This document shows positions 17,103 through 25,529 of a stretch of 48,911 nt of DNA, piece after piece (positions within the stretch are counted from its first letter, which is position 1; the number at the start of each line of letters is the position of its first letter). Below the pieces are notes generated by a model. That model searched no databases and was not told where the DNA came from. It was given only the letters and a program-made list of their open reading frames with translations. The stretch is from an uncultured Ruminococcus sp. GTDB taxonomy: Bacteria > Bacillota > Clostridia > Lachnospirales > Lachnospiraceae. A program made the position numbers and the translations under genes. The stretch lies in contig UQVC01000017.1 in the NCBI GenBank assembly GCA_900544395.1, positions 1-48,911 of the forward strand, read 5' to 3'.

Positions 17103-18217
17103 GGGCAGTAGGAATTATCTTGGCAGGCGGAAGCAGCAGAAAAATGCGGGAATTGACAGCGAAACGTGCAGCTGCGGCAATGCCGGTGGCAAGCAGTTAC
17201 AGAGCAATCGATTTTGCACTCAGCAATATGACAAATTCGCATATCCAGAAAGTGGCAGTGCTGACACAGTATAATGCGAGATCGTTAAATGAACATCTGA
17301 ATTCTTCAAAATGGTGGGATTTTGGAAGAAAGCAAGGTGGTCTGTATGTATTTACACCGACGATCACAGCAAATAACGGGGACTGGTACAGAGGAACTGC
17401 GGATGCAATCTACCAGAATCTGGATTTTCTGAAAAAGTGTCATGAGCCTTATGTGATCATTACATCAGGTGATGCGGTTTATAAGTTGGATTATAATAAA
17501 GTACTCGAGTATCATATTGCAAAGAAAGCAGACATTACCGTTGTATGTAAAGATCTCGAAGACGGGGAAGATGCGACTCGTTTTGGTACGGTGCGCATGA
17601 ATGAATCTGCAAGGATCGAGGAGTTTGAGGAAAAGCCGATGGTGGCAAAATCTCAGACCATTTCTACCGGAATTTATGTGATCAGAAGACGGCTTTTGAT
17701 CGATTTTATCGAGCACTGTGCAGAGGATGAGAGACATGATTTTGTAACCGATATTCTGATTCGTTATAAGAATCTGAAGAAAATTTACGGTTATAAGATA
17801 AACAGCTACTGGAGTAATATCTCAACAGTGGATGCATATTACCAGACAAATATGGATTTTCTGAAGCCGGAAGTAAGAAAATATTTCTTCAAGGATGCTC
17901 CGTATGTCTATTCCAAGGTCAGCGATCTGCCGCCGGCGAAGTACAATCCGGGAGCAGTTGTGAAAAACAGCCTTGTAGGAAGCGGAAGTATTGTCAATGG
18001 AACCATAGAAAATTCCGTGATCTTCAAGAAAGTATTTGTGGGCAATAACTGTGTGATCAAGAACTCGATCATTCTGAATGATGTATATCTTGGCGATAAT
18101 ACATACATTGAAAACTGTATCGTAGAAAGCAGAGATACGATCAGAGCCAATACCAGACATGTTGGGGAAAACGGAGTGAAGGTAGTAGTTGAGAAAAACG
18201 AGAGGTATGCATTATAA
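17099..18217 (+). CDS. glgD: GlgD, regulatory subunit of glucose-1-phosphate adenylyltransferase
   Basis: GlgD is a GlgC paralogue that raises the activity of GlgC in the heteromeric enzyme. The 372-residue protein keeps the general fold, with the degenerate N-terminal block IILAGGSSRKMRELT, the equivalent of the sugar nucleotide pocket (RAIDFALSNMTNS), and the C-terminal beta-helix. It is about 50 residues shorter than its GlgC neighbour. Loss of several GlgC catalytic positions is the family norm. The overlapping ATGA junction with glgC and the same strand support a joint complex. Confidence 0.93.
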   Translation: MRAVGIILAGGSSRKMRELTAKRAAAAMPVASSYRAIDFALSNMTNSHIQKVAVLTQYNARSLNEHLNSSKWWDFGRKQGGLYVFTPTITANNGDWYRGTADAIYQNLDFLKKCHEPYVIITSGDAVYKLDYNKVLEYHIAKKADITVVCKDLEDGEDATRFGTVRMNESARIEEFEEKPMVAKSQTISTGIYVIRRRLLIDFIEHCAEDERHDFVTDILIRYKNLKKIYGYKINSYWSNISTVDAYYQTNMDFLKPEVRKYFFKDAPYVYSKVSDLPPAKYNPGAVVKNSLVGSGSIVNGTIENSVIFKKVFVGNNCVIKNSIILNDVYLGDNTYIENCIVESRDTIRANTRHVGENGVKVVVEKNERYAL

Positions 18218-18262
18218 GAGACTGAGACAGTAATGCAGGCGGAGAAAGGAGACTTGGACAGT

Positions 18263-18541
18263 ATGCAGATTACAGATGTTCGTGTGCGCAAGGTGACAAA
18301 AGAAGGAAAGTTGAAAGCAGTTGTTTCAATCACGATTGACAATGAATTCGTAGTTCATGATATCAAAGTGATTGAAGGAGAAAAAGGATTGTTTATCGCG
18401 ATGCCGAGCAAGAAAGCTTTGGATGGGGAATATCGTGATATCGCACATCCAATCAATTCCGGAACAAGAGAAAAGATCCAGAATACGATTCTGGAGAGGT
18501 ATCAGGAAGCGTTAGAAGCGGAACCGGCTGAAGAAATGTAA
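18263..18541 (+). CDS. spoVG: SpoVG-family regulator
   Basis: This 92-residue protein matches SpoVG, a small nucleic-acid-binding regulator involved in sporulation, cell division and virulence in Gram-positives. The family core is clear: MQITDVRVRKV, AVVSITIDNEFVVHDIKVIEG, and LFIAMPSKKALDGEYRDIAHPI. An in-frame ATG ten codons upstream exists, but homologues begin at the ATG at 18263 and AAAGGAGA lies in front of it. It lies 45 bases after glgD and may be cotranscribed with the glycogen genes. A terminator follows. Confidence 0.95.
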   Translation: MQITDVRVRKVTKEGKLKAVVSITIDNEFVVHDIKVIEGEKGLFIAMPSKKALDGEYRDIAHPINSGTREKIQNTILERYQEALEAEPAEEM

Positions 18542-18564
18542 CTTGTAGAACGTACAAAATAGGA

Positions 18565-18613
18565 AAATGCCTTGGAAGTACGAATTGTGAGTCCGTATTT
18601 CCGAGGCATTTAT
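18565..18613. terminator. Terminator between spoVG and the RluA-like gene
   Basis: A long imperfect stem (18565-18582 with 18592-18611, outer part AAATGCC with GGCATTT) ends in a short T stretch. It lies between two converging genes and can serve both. Confidence 0.75.
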
Positions 18614-18632
18614 CTGTGGAAAATTGCAGCTG

Positions 18633-19295
18633 TCAGTCCCTGAAAATGGACGTTAGATCAGGCGCATGGGTAAACTCCATGTGCTTTTTTGTTTTTGGAT
18701 GCAAAAATTGCAGACGGCAGGCAAAAAGCTGCAGTTGCTGAAACGTTGTTTCTGCCGTACCGTATTTTCTATCTCCGGCAATCGGACAGCCGAGATGTGC
18801 CATCTGTACCCGGATCTGGTGATGGCGCCCGGTATCCAGATGGATCTCGGCAAGAGAATGGAGTCCATCTGTGTGTTCGATATGATAAGTAAGGCGTGCC
18901 AGTTTGGCGCCGGGTGTTTCTTTGGAACAGACGCGGGAGGTGTTGGTACGTCCATCCTTAACCAGAAAATCTTCCAGAGTGTCATCTAAAGTTTTGGGGC
19001 AGCCGGATAAAACCGCCAGGTAATATTTGCCAAATCCGGAATTTTGCAGCTGTCGGTTCAGTTCTTTTGCAGCAGCAGGTGTTTTAGCAAATACGAGCAG
19101 TCCTTCGACAGGCTGATCTAACCGGTGGATGACGGCAAGATATGGCGGCTTTTTAGACGGACTGTTTTGATGGAGATAATTTTTGAGAATACTGACCATA
19201 TCAGGAAGTCCCGGACGATGGGTCTGGGTTGGGGTTCCGGCTGGTTTGAGACATACCAGGATGTCATGATCTTCGTATAAAATATGTGGTTTCAT
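18633..19295 (-). CDS. RluA-family RNA pseudouridine synthase
   Basis: The protein belongs to the RluA family, which converts selected uridines of rRNA or tRNA to pseudouridine. The catalytic motif HRLDQPVEGLLVF places the catalytic aspartate at D60, and the second family block is DTGRHHQIRVQMAHLGCPI. At 220 residues it is a short form without an S4 RNA-binding domain, so its RNA target cannot be predicted. HRLDQPVEG differs from the usual HRLDRxTSG, placing it in a divergent branch. It is transcribed divergently from xpaC, with both promoters overlapping. Confidence 0.88.
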   Translation of the reverse strand: MKPHILYEDHDILVCLKPAGTPTQTHRPGLPDMVSILKNYLHQNSPSKKPPYLAVIHRLDQPVEGLLVFAKTPAAAKELNRQLQNSGFGKYYLAVLSGCPKTLDDTLEDFLVKDGRTNTSRVCSKETPGAKLARLTYHIEHTDGLHSLAEIHLDTGRHHQIRVQMAHLGCPIAGDRKYGTAETTFQQLQLFACRLQFLHPKTKKHMEFTHAPDLTSIFRD

Positions 19296-19328
19296 TTTGT
19301 TTATGCTCCTCTTGTGAAATCTGCTACA

Positions 19329-19393
19329 ATTATCATATAAAATAAAAGAGTGGTCAAGGGATTCTTGACTTTTGCAGCAAACCTCTCTAAACT
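19329..19393. promoter_or_regulatory. Back-to-back divergent promoters of the RluA-like gene and xpaC
   Basis: Plus strand: TTGACT (19365-19370) and TAAACT (19388-19393), 17-base spacer, for xpaC. Minus strand: TTGACC (19352-19357) and GATAAT (19329-19334), 17-base spacer, for the RluA-like gene. The two -35 boxes are only 7 bases apart and form a perfect inverted repeat GTCAAG-n5-CTTGAC (19353-19369). Confidence 0.75.
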
Positions 19394-19455
19394 GATTTAC
19401 ATAGAATGATCTGCAAAATGAAGTACAGTTGGGATTGGATCACAGCAGGAGGTGG

Positions 19456-20691
19456 ATGACAGATATGAGGACGAATTGGGAGTGGGAACAGTTTGGGGAA
19501 GACATCAGGCGGACAGTTCAGGATGCGGTGGACTCCAGAGACTTTCGAAGATTAAATCAGACGATCACAGATACCGTGAACAGCGCCCTTCATGGATTTA
19601 CAGGAGGGATGCGTGGATCACGTCAGGGATACCGGTATCAACAGAATACGTATCAGAATACACAAGGCAGAGGAACACAGAATGGATGGCAGAACCTGGA
19701 TCTGAACCAGTTAAAACGTCCGACGTTGTATGCGAAGATGCGAGGCAGGAAGATCGCAGGTATGGTTATGGCAATTACAGGATACAGCTTTGCGGTTTGT
19801 CTTTTGATTGGAAGTGTGATCACTGGAGTCACAGGGATGCTGATGGGAGCAGGTGTTGGAGTTTCTGTGGCAGTCACGATCCAGATGATTTTTTTGATTG
19901 TATTTACAGTACTTGGGGCAGCAGGCAGCAGGATGATGTGCCAGGTGAATCGGTTTCAGACTTATATCGAAGAACTACATGGCAGAGAATACGGCAATAT
20001 CAAAGATCTGGCACAAAGAATGCACAAGAAAGAGAAGTTTGTTGTAAAAGATCTGGAAGCGATGATCCGCAAGGGGTGGTTTTTACAGGGATATCTGGAT
20101 GACCAGAAAGTTTGTCTGATGACGAGCAAAGCGGCATATGATCAGTATCGCGAACTGATGGCGCAGGCGAAGCAGCAAAAGATGCAGGAGCAGGAAAAGA
20201 AAGAACAGCAAAAGGCGGATGCGGACAGGCGGGCAGGCCTGGATCCGAAAGTGCAGGAAGTCATCGAAGCAGGCAACAGATACATTCGTAAGATCAGAGA
20301 GTGTAATGATGCGATTCCGGGAGAAGTGGTTTCTGAAAAAATGTCCCGGATGGAGCTTTTGACAAAGCGGATTTTTGAAAGAGTAGAGCAAAATCCGGAG
20401 GCGGTGACGGATATCCGTCGACTCATGGAATATTATCTTCCAACAGCGGTCAAGCTTCTGGAAGCATATGAGGAACTGGATGCACAGCCAGTGCAGGGAG
20501 AAAATATTCTTTCTTCCAAAAAAGAAATTGAAGATACGCTGGATACATTGAACATGGCGTTTGAAAAGCTTCTGGACGATCTGTTTCAGGATACGGCGTG
20601 GGATGTATCTTCGGATATTTCTGTGCTGAAGACCATGCTGGCGCAGGAAGGACTTACGGAAAATGACTTTTCAACAGGAGGAAAACGATGA
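19456..20691 (+). CDS. XpaC-family membrane protein
   Basis: The protein resembles the XpaC family (named for 5-bromo-4-chloroindolyl phosphate hydrolysis), whose true role is unclear and which is regularly found beside TelA. The N-terminal part is polar with a Gln/Asn/Gly-rich stretch, two membrane segments lie at about residues 100-125 and 132-155, and the rest is a mostly helical cytoplasmic domain with a charged coiled region (QAKQQKMQEQEKKEQQ). The start is chosen at the ATG at 19456 behind AGGAGG; the ATG at 19465 is a possible alternative and an upstream TTG is unlikely. It overlaps the TelA gene by 4 bases. Confidence 0.8.
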   Translation: MTDMRTNWEWEQFGEDIRRTVQDAVDSRDFRRLNQTITDTVNSALHGFTGGMRGSRQGYRYQQNTYQNTQGRGTQNGWQNLDLNQLKRPTLYAKMRGRKIAGMVMAITGYSFAVCLLIGSVITGVTGMLMGAGVGVSVAVTIQMIFLIVFTVLGAAGSRMMCQVNRFQTYIEELHGREYGNIKDLAQRMHKKEKFVVKDLEAMIRKGWFLQGYLDDQKVCLMTSKAAYDQYRELMAQAKQQKMQEQEKKEQQKADADRRAGLDPKVQEVIEAGNRYIRKIRECNDAIPGEVVSEKMSRMELLTKRIFERVEQNPEAVTDIRRLMEYYLPTAVKLLEAYEELDAQPVQGENILSSKKEIEDTLDTLNMAFEKLLDDLFQDTAWDVSSDISVLKTMLAQEGLTENDFSTGGKR

Positions 20692-21827
20692 GTGAAGAAT
20701 TGAAAGAGTTTCAGACAACCCCAACCTTGACATTAAATCCATTTGTGGAGGAAGAAAAAGTACAGCCGGTTGTAAAGCAAGAAGAGCCGTTGATGGATGA
20801 AAGCGTTCTTTCCGAAGAAGAGAGAAAGATGGCAGATCAGTTTGCAAGTCAGATCGATCTGACGAATTCTGCCATGATCCTGCAGTATGGCGCAGGAACA
20901 CAGAGTAAGATGGCAGATTTTTCGGAGACAGCGCTGGAGAATGTCAGAACCAAAGATCTGGGAGAAGTAGGGGAGCTTCTCGGAAATGTTGTAAAGGAAC
21001 TGAAAGATTTTGATGAGGAAGAAGAGCGGGGATTTTTTGGGATTTTCAAAAAGCAGGTAAATAAAATCCAGGCGCTGAAGTCTAAATATGCAAAAGCAGA
21101 GGCGAATATCAATCAGATCTGTCAGGCGTTGGAAGGACATCAGGTACAGTTGATGAAAGATGTTGCAATTCTGGATAAGATGTATGAGCTGAATTTGACT
21201 TATTTTAAAGAACTGACCATGTATATTCTGGCGGGAAAGAAAAAGCTCAAAGAAGTGCGGGAAGGAAAGCTGAATGAGTTGTTGCTGAAAGCACAGACCA
21301 GCGGCCTTGCAGAGGATGCACAGGCAGCGAGAGATCTGGAATCGATGTGCGGCAGATTTGAAAAGAAAATCCATGACCTGGAACTGACACGGATGATCTC
21401 TGTGCAGACAGCCCCGCAGATCCGACTGGTACAGAATAACGATACGGTTATGGTAGAAAAAATCCAGTCCACCATCGTAAATACCATTCCGCTCTGGAAA
21501 AGCCAGATGGTACTGGCACTTGGAGTGGCACATTCCGCGCAGGCCGCAGCAGCCCAGAGGGAAGTGACGGATATGACGAATGAGCTGCTGAAGAAAAATG
21601 CGGATACGCTGAAGATGGCAACCTTAGAGACAGCCAGAGAATCTGAGCGCGGGATCGTAGATATGGAGACCTTAAAAGCAACCAATGAATCCCTGATCTC
21701 AACACTGGATGAGGTGATGCAGATCCAGCAGGATGGAAGACAGAAACGTCAGGAAGCAGAAGCAGAGATGCTGCGTCTGGAGAATGAATTAAAGCAGAAA
21801 TTGCTGCAGATCGGCGTTCATGCATAA
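20688..21827 (+). CDS. TelA/KlaA-family toxic anion resistance protein
   Basis: TelA-family proteins are linked with tellurite and cell-envelope stress resistance, although their mechanism is not settled. The 379-residue protein has no membrane segment and is almost wholly alpha-helical. The family core is seen from FFGIFKKQVNKIQALKSKYAKAEANI through the region around VEKIQSTIVNTIPLWKSQMV to TNELLKKNADTLK. It overlaps the XpaC-type gene by 4 bases (ATGA) and is followed after 17 bases by a LytTR regulator. The pairing with XpaC is recurrent in Firmicutes; the linked two-component pair suggests that the operon responds to an envelope signal. Confidence 0.88.
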   Translation: MSEELKEFQTTPTLTLNPFVEEEKVQPVVKQEEPLMDESVLSEEERKMADQFASQIDLTNSAMILQYGAGTQSKMADFSETALENVRTKDLGEVGELLGNVVKELKDFDEEEERGFFGIFKKQVNKIQALKSKYAKAEANINQICQALEGHQVQLMKDVAILDKMYELNLTYFKELTMYILAGKKKLKEVREGKLNELLLKAQTSGLAEDAQAARDLESMCGRFEKKIHDLELTRMISVQTAPQIRLVQNNDTVMVEKIQSTIVNTIPLWKSQMVLALGVAHSAQAAAAQREVTDMTNELLKKNADTLKMATLETARESERGIVDMETLKATNESLISTLDEVMQIQQDGRQKRQEAEAEMLRLENELKQKLLQIGVHA

Positions 21828-21844
21828 AACACAGGAGTACAGGG

Positions 21845-22552
21845 ATGATACGAATCGCAATTGTAGAGGATGAAGACTATTATGTCAGTCAGCTGACTGG
21901 ATATCTGAAGGAATATCAGAAAAGTGAAAGAACAGAATTTGATATTACCGTCTATCGGGACGGTGATGCGATTACTTCGGAATATAAGGCACAGTTTGAC
22001 ATGATCCTGATGGATATCCAGATGAAGTTTGTGGATGGAATGACTGCGGCAGAGGAAATCAGGAAGATGGACTCGGAAGTTGTGATTATTTTTATTACAA
22101 ATATGACTCAGTATGCAATCCGGGGGTATGAAGTGGCTGCTCTGGATTACGTGTTAAAGCCGGTTTCTTATTTTGCGTTTCATGAAAAGTTAAAGAGAGC
22201 AGTTTCCAAGATTAAGAAACGGAAAAGTACCTATACGACGTTGAATGCAAAGGGCGGCATTATGCGGGTGGATGTCGCAGATATATATTATGTGGAAAGC
22301 TCGGGGCATACTCTGATCTATCACACGTCAGGCGGTGATTATTTCATTTCGGGAACGATGAAAGCGGTGGAAGAGGAATTGAGCGGTTTGGGATTTTCCA
22401 GAGGAAATAAATGTTACCTGATCAATCTGGAACATGTGGATGGAATCCAGGATAAGTGTGCTGTTGTAAAAGGTGAAAAACTGCAGATCAGCCGCCCGCG
22501 GATGAATGCGTTCATGCAGGATCTGACAAAGTACTGGGGAGATTTGAAATGA
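21845..22552 (+). CDS. LytTR-family response regulator (AgrA-like)
   Basis: This 235-residue response regulator has a receiver domain with the acidic pair at VEDED and the phosphoacceptor in ILMDIQM (D57). A LytTR DNA-binding domain follows (about residues 130-235), with IYYVESSGHTLIYH and the closing block FSRGNKCYLINLEHV. LytTR regulators usually control cell-surface, bacteriocin or quorum functions. It lies 17 bases downstream of telA and overlaps the kinase gene by 4 bases (ATGA). Its place as gene three of the operon suggests that it controls the operon itself or envelope functions; the target site is not obvious. Confidence 0.93.
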   Translation: MIRIAIVEDEDYYVSQLTGYLKEYQKSERTEFDITVYRDGDAITSEYKAQFDMILMDIQMKFVDGMTAAEEIRKMDSEVVIIFITNMTQYAIRGYEVAALDYVLKPVSYFAFHEKLKRAVSKIKKRKSTYTTLNAKGGIMRVDVADIYYVESSGHTLIYHTSGGDYFISGTMKAVEEELSGLGFSRGNKCYLINLEHVDGIQDKCAVVKGEKLQISRPRMNAFMQDLTKYWGDLK

Positions 22553-23874
22553 CAGAGACAGTGATAAACGATGTGCTTCCTGACATTCCCAGAATATATA
22601 CTGCAGTGGCGGAATGGCTGGCATGTCTGATCTGTATATTGGAAGTGAAAAGGCGTGTACAGGGATGGAAACTGGCAGGAATCTCAATGGGAGTACTGAT
22701 TATACAGGCGGGATTTCTGCAGATGACGGCCGGTGCAGAAGGAATCTGGTGGATGATCTGTATGGCGGGCGCAATTGCGATTATGTATGCGTTTCTTGCC
22801 ATTTGTTGTGATATCAGTCTGAAAGATACGGGATATTATTGTGTGAGGGCATTTGTAACAGCGGAATGTGTGGCATCATTGGAATGGCAGTTAGATTGCT
22901 TTGGATATTTTACTTTAGGATGGCGGCATCCTGTTTTTCGGATTGGATTTCTAATCTTGACTTATGGACTTGGATTCTTACTGACATGGCTGTGCTACCG
23001 AAAATATGAAAATCAGGAAGAAGAAATTCTGGTGACTGCCAAAGAGCTGATATCCTGTGTGATTATTGGATTATCTGTTTTCTTGATCAGCAATCTGGGT
23101 TTTGTCTCTCTGACAACACCGTTTAGCGGAACATTTCCAACAGAGATATTCAATGTGCGGACACTGGTAGATTTGGGAGGCGTTGCGGTTTTGTATGCAT
23201 TCCATGTGCAGCGGGTGGATCTGCGAGTTCGGCATAAACTGGAAAGTGTGCAGAATATTTTGCATAATCAATATGTACAGTATCAGCAGTCTCAGGAGGC
23301 GATGGATCTGATCCATTATAAGTATCATGATCTGAAGCACCATATCATTGCGCTTCGGGCACAGGAGAATGCAGAGCAGAGAGCAGCTTATCTCGATAAA
23401 ATGGAAGAAGAAATCCGAAATTTTGAGGCGCAGAACCGGACGGGAAATGATGTACTGGATACGCTCTTGAATGCGAAGATGCTGCAGTGCATGAAGAAAC
23501 ATATTTCTATGACCTGTGTGGTGGATGGTACCTTATTTTCTTTTATGGATACGATGGACATTTGTTCGCTGTTTGGAAATGCGCTGGACAATGCAATCGA
23601 ATACGAAGAAAAGATTGCAGACAAGGAAAAACGTCTGATTCATGTGACTGCCTGTGCGCAGAGGAATTTTCTTGTTGTCCGATTTGAAAATTACTGTGAG
23701 GAACAGATGGATTTTGGCACAGCCTTTCCGGTTACGACAAAAGACGATACGCAATTTCATGGATATGGTTTAAAGAGTCTTCGATATACGGCACGGAAAT
23801 ATGGCGGCGAGGTCAGCGCAAACATAGAAGATAACTGGTTTGTGCTGAAGGTGCTGATTCCGATGAAGATGTAA
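22549..23874 (+). CDS. GHKL-domain sensor histidine kinase (AgrC-like)
   Basis: This 441-residue kinase partners the LytTR regulator. About six membrane segments occupy the first 220 residues, the layout of peptide-sensing AgrC-type kinases. The phosphoacceptor region is YHDLKHHI (H260), and the ATPase part has the N box in LFGNALDNAIEY and the glycine box GYGLKSLRYTARKYGG near the end. The usual pheromone genes (agrB and agrD type) are not visible nearby, so the signal is unknown. It is the last gene of the operon, and a terminator follows 20 bases on. Confidence 0.92.
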   Translation: MTETVINDVLPDIPRIYTAVAEWLACLICILEVKRRVQGWKLAGISMGVLIIQAGFLQMTAGAEGIWWMICMAGAIAIMYAFLAICCDISLKDTGYYCVRAFVTAECVASLEWQLDCFGYFTLGWRHPVFRIGFLILTYGLGFLLTWLCYRKYENQEEEILVTAKELISCVIIGLSVFLISNLGFVSLTTPFSGTFPTEIFNVRTLVDLGGVAVLYAFHVQRVDLRVRHKLESVQNILHNQYVQYQQSQEAMDLIHYKYHDLKHHIIALRAQENAEQRAAYLDKMEEEIRNFEAQNRTGNDVLDTLLNAKMLQCMKKHISMTCVVDGTLFSFMDTMDICSLFGNALDNAIEYEEKIADKEKRLIHVTACAQRNFLVVRFENYCEEQMDFGTAFPVTTKDDTQFHGYGLKSLRYTARKYGGEVSANIEDNWFVLKVLIPMKM

Positions 23875-23893
23875 AGGACATATAGAGACAAAG

Positions 23894-23937
23894 AAACGAC
23901 CGGGTTGGTGAATATACACAAATCCGGTCGTTTTCTT
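23894..23937. terminator. Terminator after the xpaC-telA two-component operon
   Basis: A perfect 10-bp stem, AAACGACCGG (23894-23903) with CCGGTCGTTT (23924-23933), is followed by T-rich sequence. It may also stop the converging aldo/keto reductase transcript. Confidence 0.85.
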
Positions 23938-23980
23938 TTGGGTGTGAAACATATAACACCGCTGTGGCTATGTATGGAAT

Positions 23981-24841
23981 TTATAGTTTTCCTTTTCGGT
24001 CCTGGATCATATTTACAAACATATCAACTGCTTCGGGAGTTTGGTGATTAAAAAACAAACTTGTGTTAGTATCTAATTTGGTGATTTTTTTCATATCTGT
24101 TTCGGATAATTTAAAATCAAAGATTTCAAAATTTTCTTTCATTCTGTTAATATGTGTTGATTTTGCCAAGGTAACAATATCTCTTTGCATAAGCCAGCGT
24201 AAAATAATCTGAGCGACAGATTTTTGATATGTTTCGCTGATTTCTTTTAGTACTGGATTTGTAAACATATTATTTTTTCCTTCTCCGAAAGGCGCCCATG
24301 CTTCCATTTGTACATTTCTGGTTATCATGTTTTTTTGGGCAGCAGTCTGTTGATGGAATGGATTTACTTCAACCTGGTTAACTTGTGGTGGTATTTCGTT
24401 AAAAGCAACCATGTCTGCCAGCCGGTCCGGATAGAAGTTACTGACACCGATGGCACGGATTTTACCAGATTTGTACAATTCCTGTAAGGCTTTGTACGCA
24501 CCATAATAGTCTGAAAAAGGCTGATGCAGCAAAACCAGATCAAGGTAATCTGTTTTTAATCTGTCCATCGAGTTTAAGACGGACTGTTTTGCTTTTTTGT
24601 AGCCGTAATTGTCTATCCATACTTTTGTGGTAATGAAAAGTTCTTTCCTTGAAACACCACATTTGGTAATTGCATTTCCGACTTCTTCTTCATTAAAGTA
24701 AGACTGTGCTGTATCAATATGCCGGTAACCAATTTCAATTGCGTCAAGCACGCAGCGTTCACAATCCTCTTTGGAAATTTGAAATACTCCAAAACCTAAT
24801 TTGGGTATTTGGATACCGTTATTTAATGTTACATATTCCAT
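23981..24841 (-). CDS. Aldo/keto reductase
   Basis: This is a 286-residue NADPH-dependent aldo/keto reductase of the 2,5-diketogluconate-reductase-like branch. The catalytic tetrad is complete: D43 and Y48 (in RHIDTAQSYF), K73 (in TTKVW) and H106 (in LVLLHQP). Family blocks IRAIGVSNF and the cofactor-binding C-terminal part are present. The substrate cannot be inferred; such enzymes often detoxify aldehydes and quinones. The ribosome site is AAGGAGGA. It is divergent from a MerR regulator with a MerR-type promoter in front of this gene, so it is the likely target of that regulator. Confidence 0.93.
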   Translation of the reverse strand: MEYVTLNNGIQIPKLGFGVFQISKEDCERCVLDAIEIGYRHIDTAQSYFNEEEVGNAITKCGVSRKELFITTKVWIDNYGYKKAKQSVLNSMDRLKTDYLDLVLLHQPFSDYYGAYKALQELYKSGKIRAIGVSNFYPDRLADMVAFNEIPPQVNQVEVNPFHQQTAAQKNMITRNVQMEAWAPFGEGKNNMFTNPVLKEISETYQKSVAQIILRWLMQRDIVTLAKSTHINRMKENFEIFDFKLSETDMKKITKLDTNTSLFFNHQTPEAVDMFVNMIQDRKGKL

Positions 24842-24886
24842 TTAATATTCCTCCTTGTAAATGTTTTGTGGCTTAAGTACAATAGA

Positions 24887-24917
24887 ATTATAAAACTCGG
24901 TAGTAGCTACCGGTCAA
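24887..24917 (-). promoter_or_regulatory. MerR-type promoter with 19-base spacer and internal dyad, for the aldo/keto reductase
   Basis: On the minus strand TTGACC (24912-24917) and TATAAT (24887-24892) are separated by 19 bases instead of 17. The spacer holds an inverted repeat around GGTAG-CTA-CTACC. An overlong spacer with a central dyad is the hallmark of promoters activated by MerR-family proteins, which twist the DNA to realign the two boxes. The regulator encoded next door is the obvious candidate. Confidence 0.85.
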
Positions 24918-24942
24918 TAGTTTTTAGAAAAGAGGAATAAGT

Positions 24943-25344
24943 ATGTATTCAATGAAAGAAGTATGTAGATTGACAGATATGAAATATGAAACGTTAAAAT
25001 ACTATTGTAACCAAGGATTGGTTCCAAATGTAAAGCGAAGTGACAATAATTATCGGATATTTGATGAGAGAGATGTGGAATGGATAAAAAGTCTTTCTTG
25101 TCTGAAGCGATGCGGTATGGGCATTGTTGAGATGAAAGAATATGTTGATTTGTGTTTAGAAGGAGAACGCTCTATTTCTGAGAGAAAGAAGATATTAGAA
25201 CAGAAAAAGAAAATGTTGGAAAAAAGACAGCAGGAGATACAAAATAGTATGCAGTATATTGATACAAAGCTGCAATTTTATGATGATGTGTTGACCGGAA
25301 AAATAAAATACAGAAGCAATCTGATAGATGTAAATGAAAAATAG
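24943..25344 (+). CDS. MerR-family transcriptional regulator
   Basis: This 133-residue protein has an N-terminal winged helix-turn-helix of MerR type (MYSMKEVCRLTDMKYETLKYY, then NNYRIFDERDVEWI) and a long dimerization helix from about residue 65 (EGERSISERKKILEQKKKML). No metal-binding cysteine cluster is visible at the C-terminus, so it is not a typical metal sensor. Divergent orientation and the 19-base-spacer promoter indicate that it activates the aldo/keto reductase gene and probably its own expression. The effector is unknown; aldehyde-responsive regulators of this kind exist beside similar reductases. Confidence 0.92.
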   Translation: MYSMKEVCRLTDMKYETLKYYCNQGLVPNVKRSDNNYRIFDERDVEWIKSLSCLKRCGMGIVEMKEYVDLCLEGERSISERKKILEQKKKMLEKRQQEIQNSMQYIDTKLQFYDDVLTGKIKYRSNLIDVNEK

Positions 25345-25436
25345 AGATGCCGTTGTTGCGATGGGAAATGAAATTGGTTAAAGTGCATAAAACAGATCTG
25401 TATTATTTGTAAGTATTACACAAGATGAAATACAAG

Positions 25437-25497
25437 TTGTGCAGAAAAAGAGCAGTTTGTGCAGATTTTGGCGTGGTTCCTTTATTTCTGATACAAT
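25437..25497 (+). promoter_or_regulatory. Promoter of the GH3 operon with two direct repeats
   Basis: TTGGCG (25468-25473) and TACAAT (25492-25497) are 18 bases apart, and the -10 is extended (TGATACAAT). TTGTGCAGA occurs twice in direct orientation, at 25437-25445 and 25457-25465, exactly 20 bases (about two helical turns) apart and ending just before the -35 box. This is where a sugar-responsive activator of AraC type would bind. Confidence 0.6.
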
Positions 25498-25529
25498 GCA
25501 GACATCACAAACAAAGGGAGGAACAAAAG

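Noticed and set aside
20733..21533. A 266-codon minus-strand frame across telA
   Set aside because: It is antisense to an intact TelA-family gene and its composition reflects only complementary codons.
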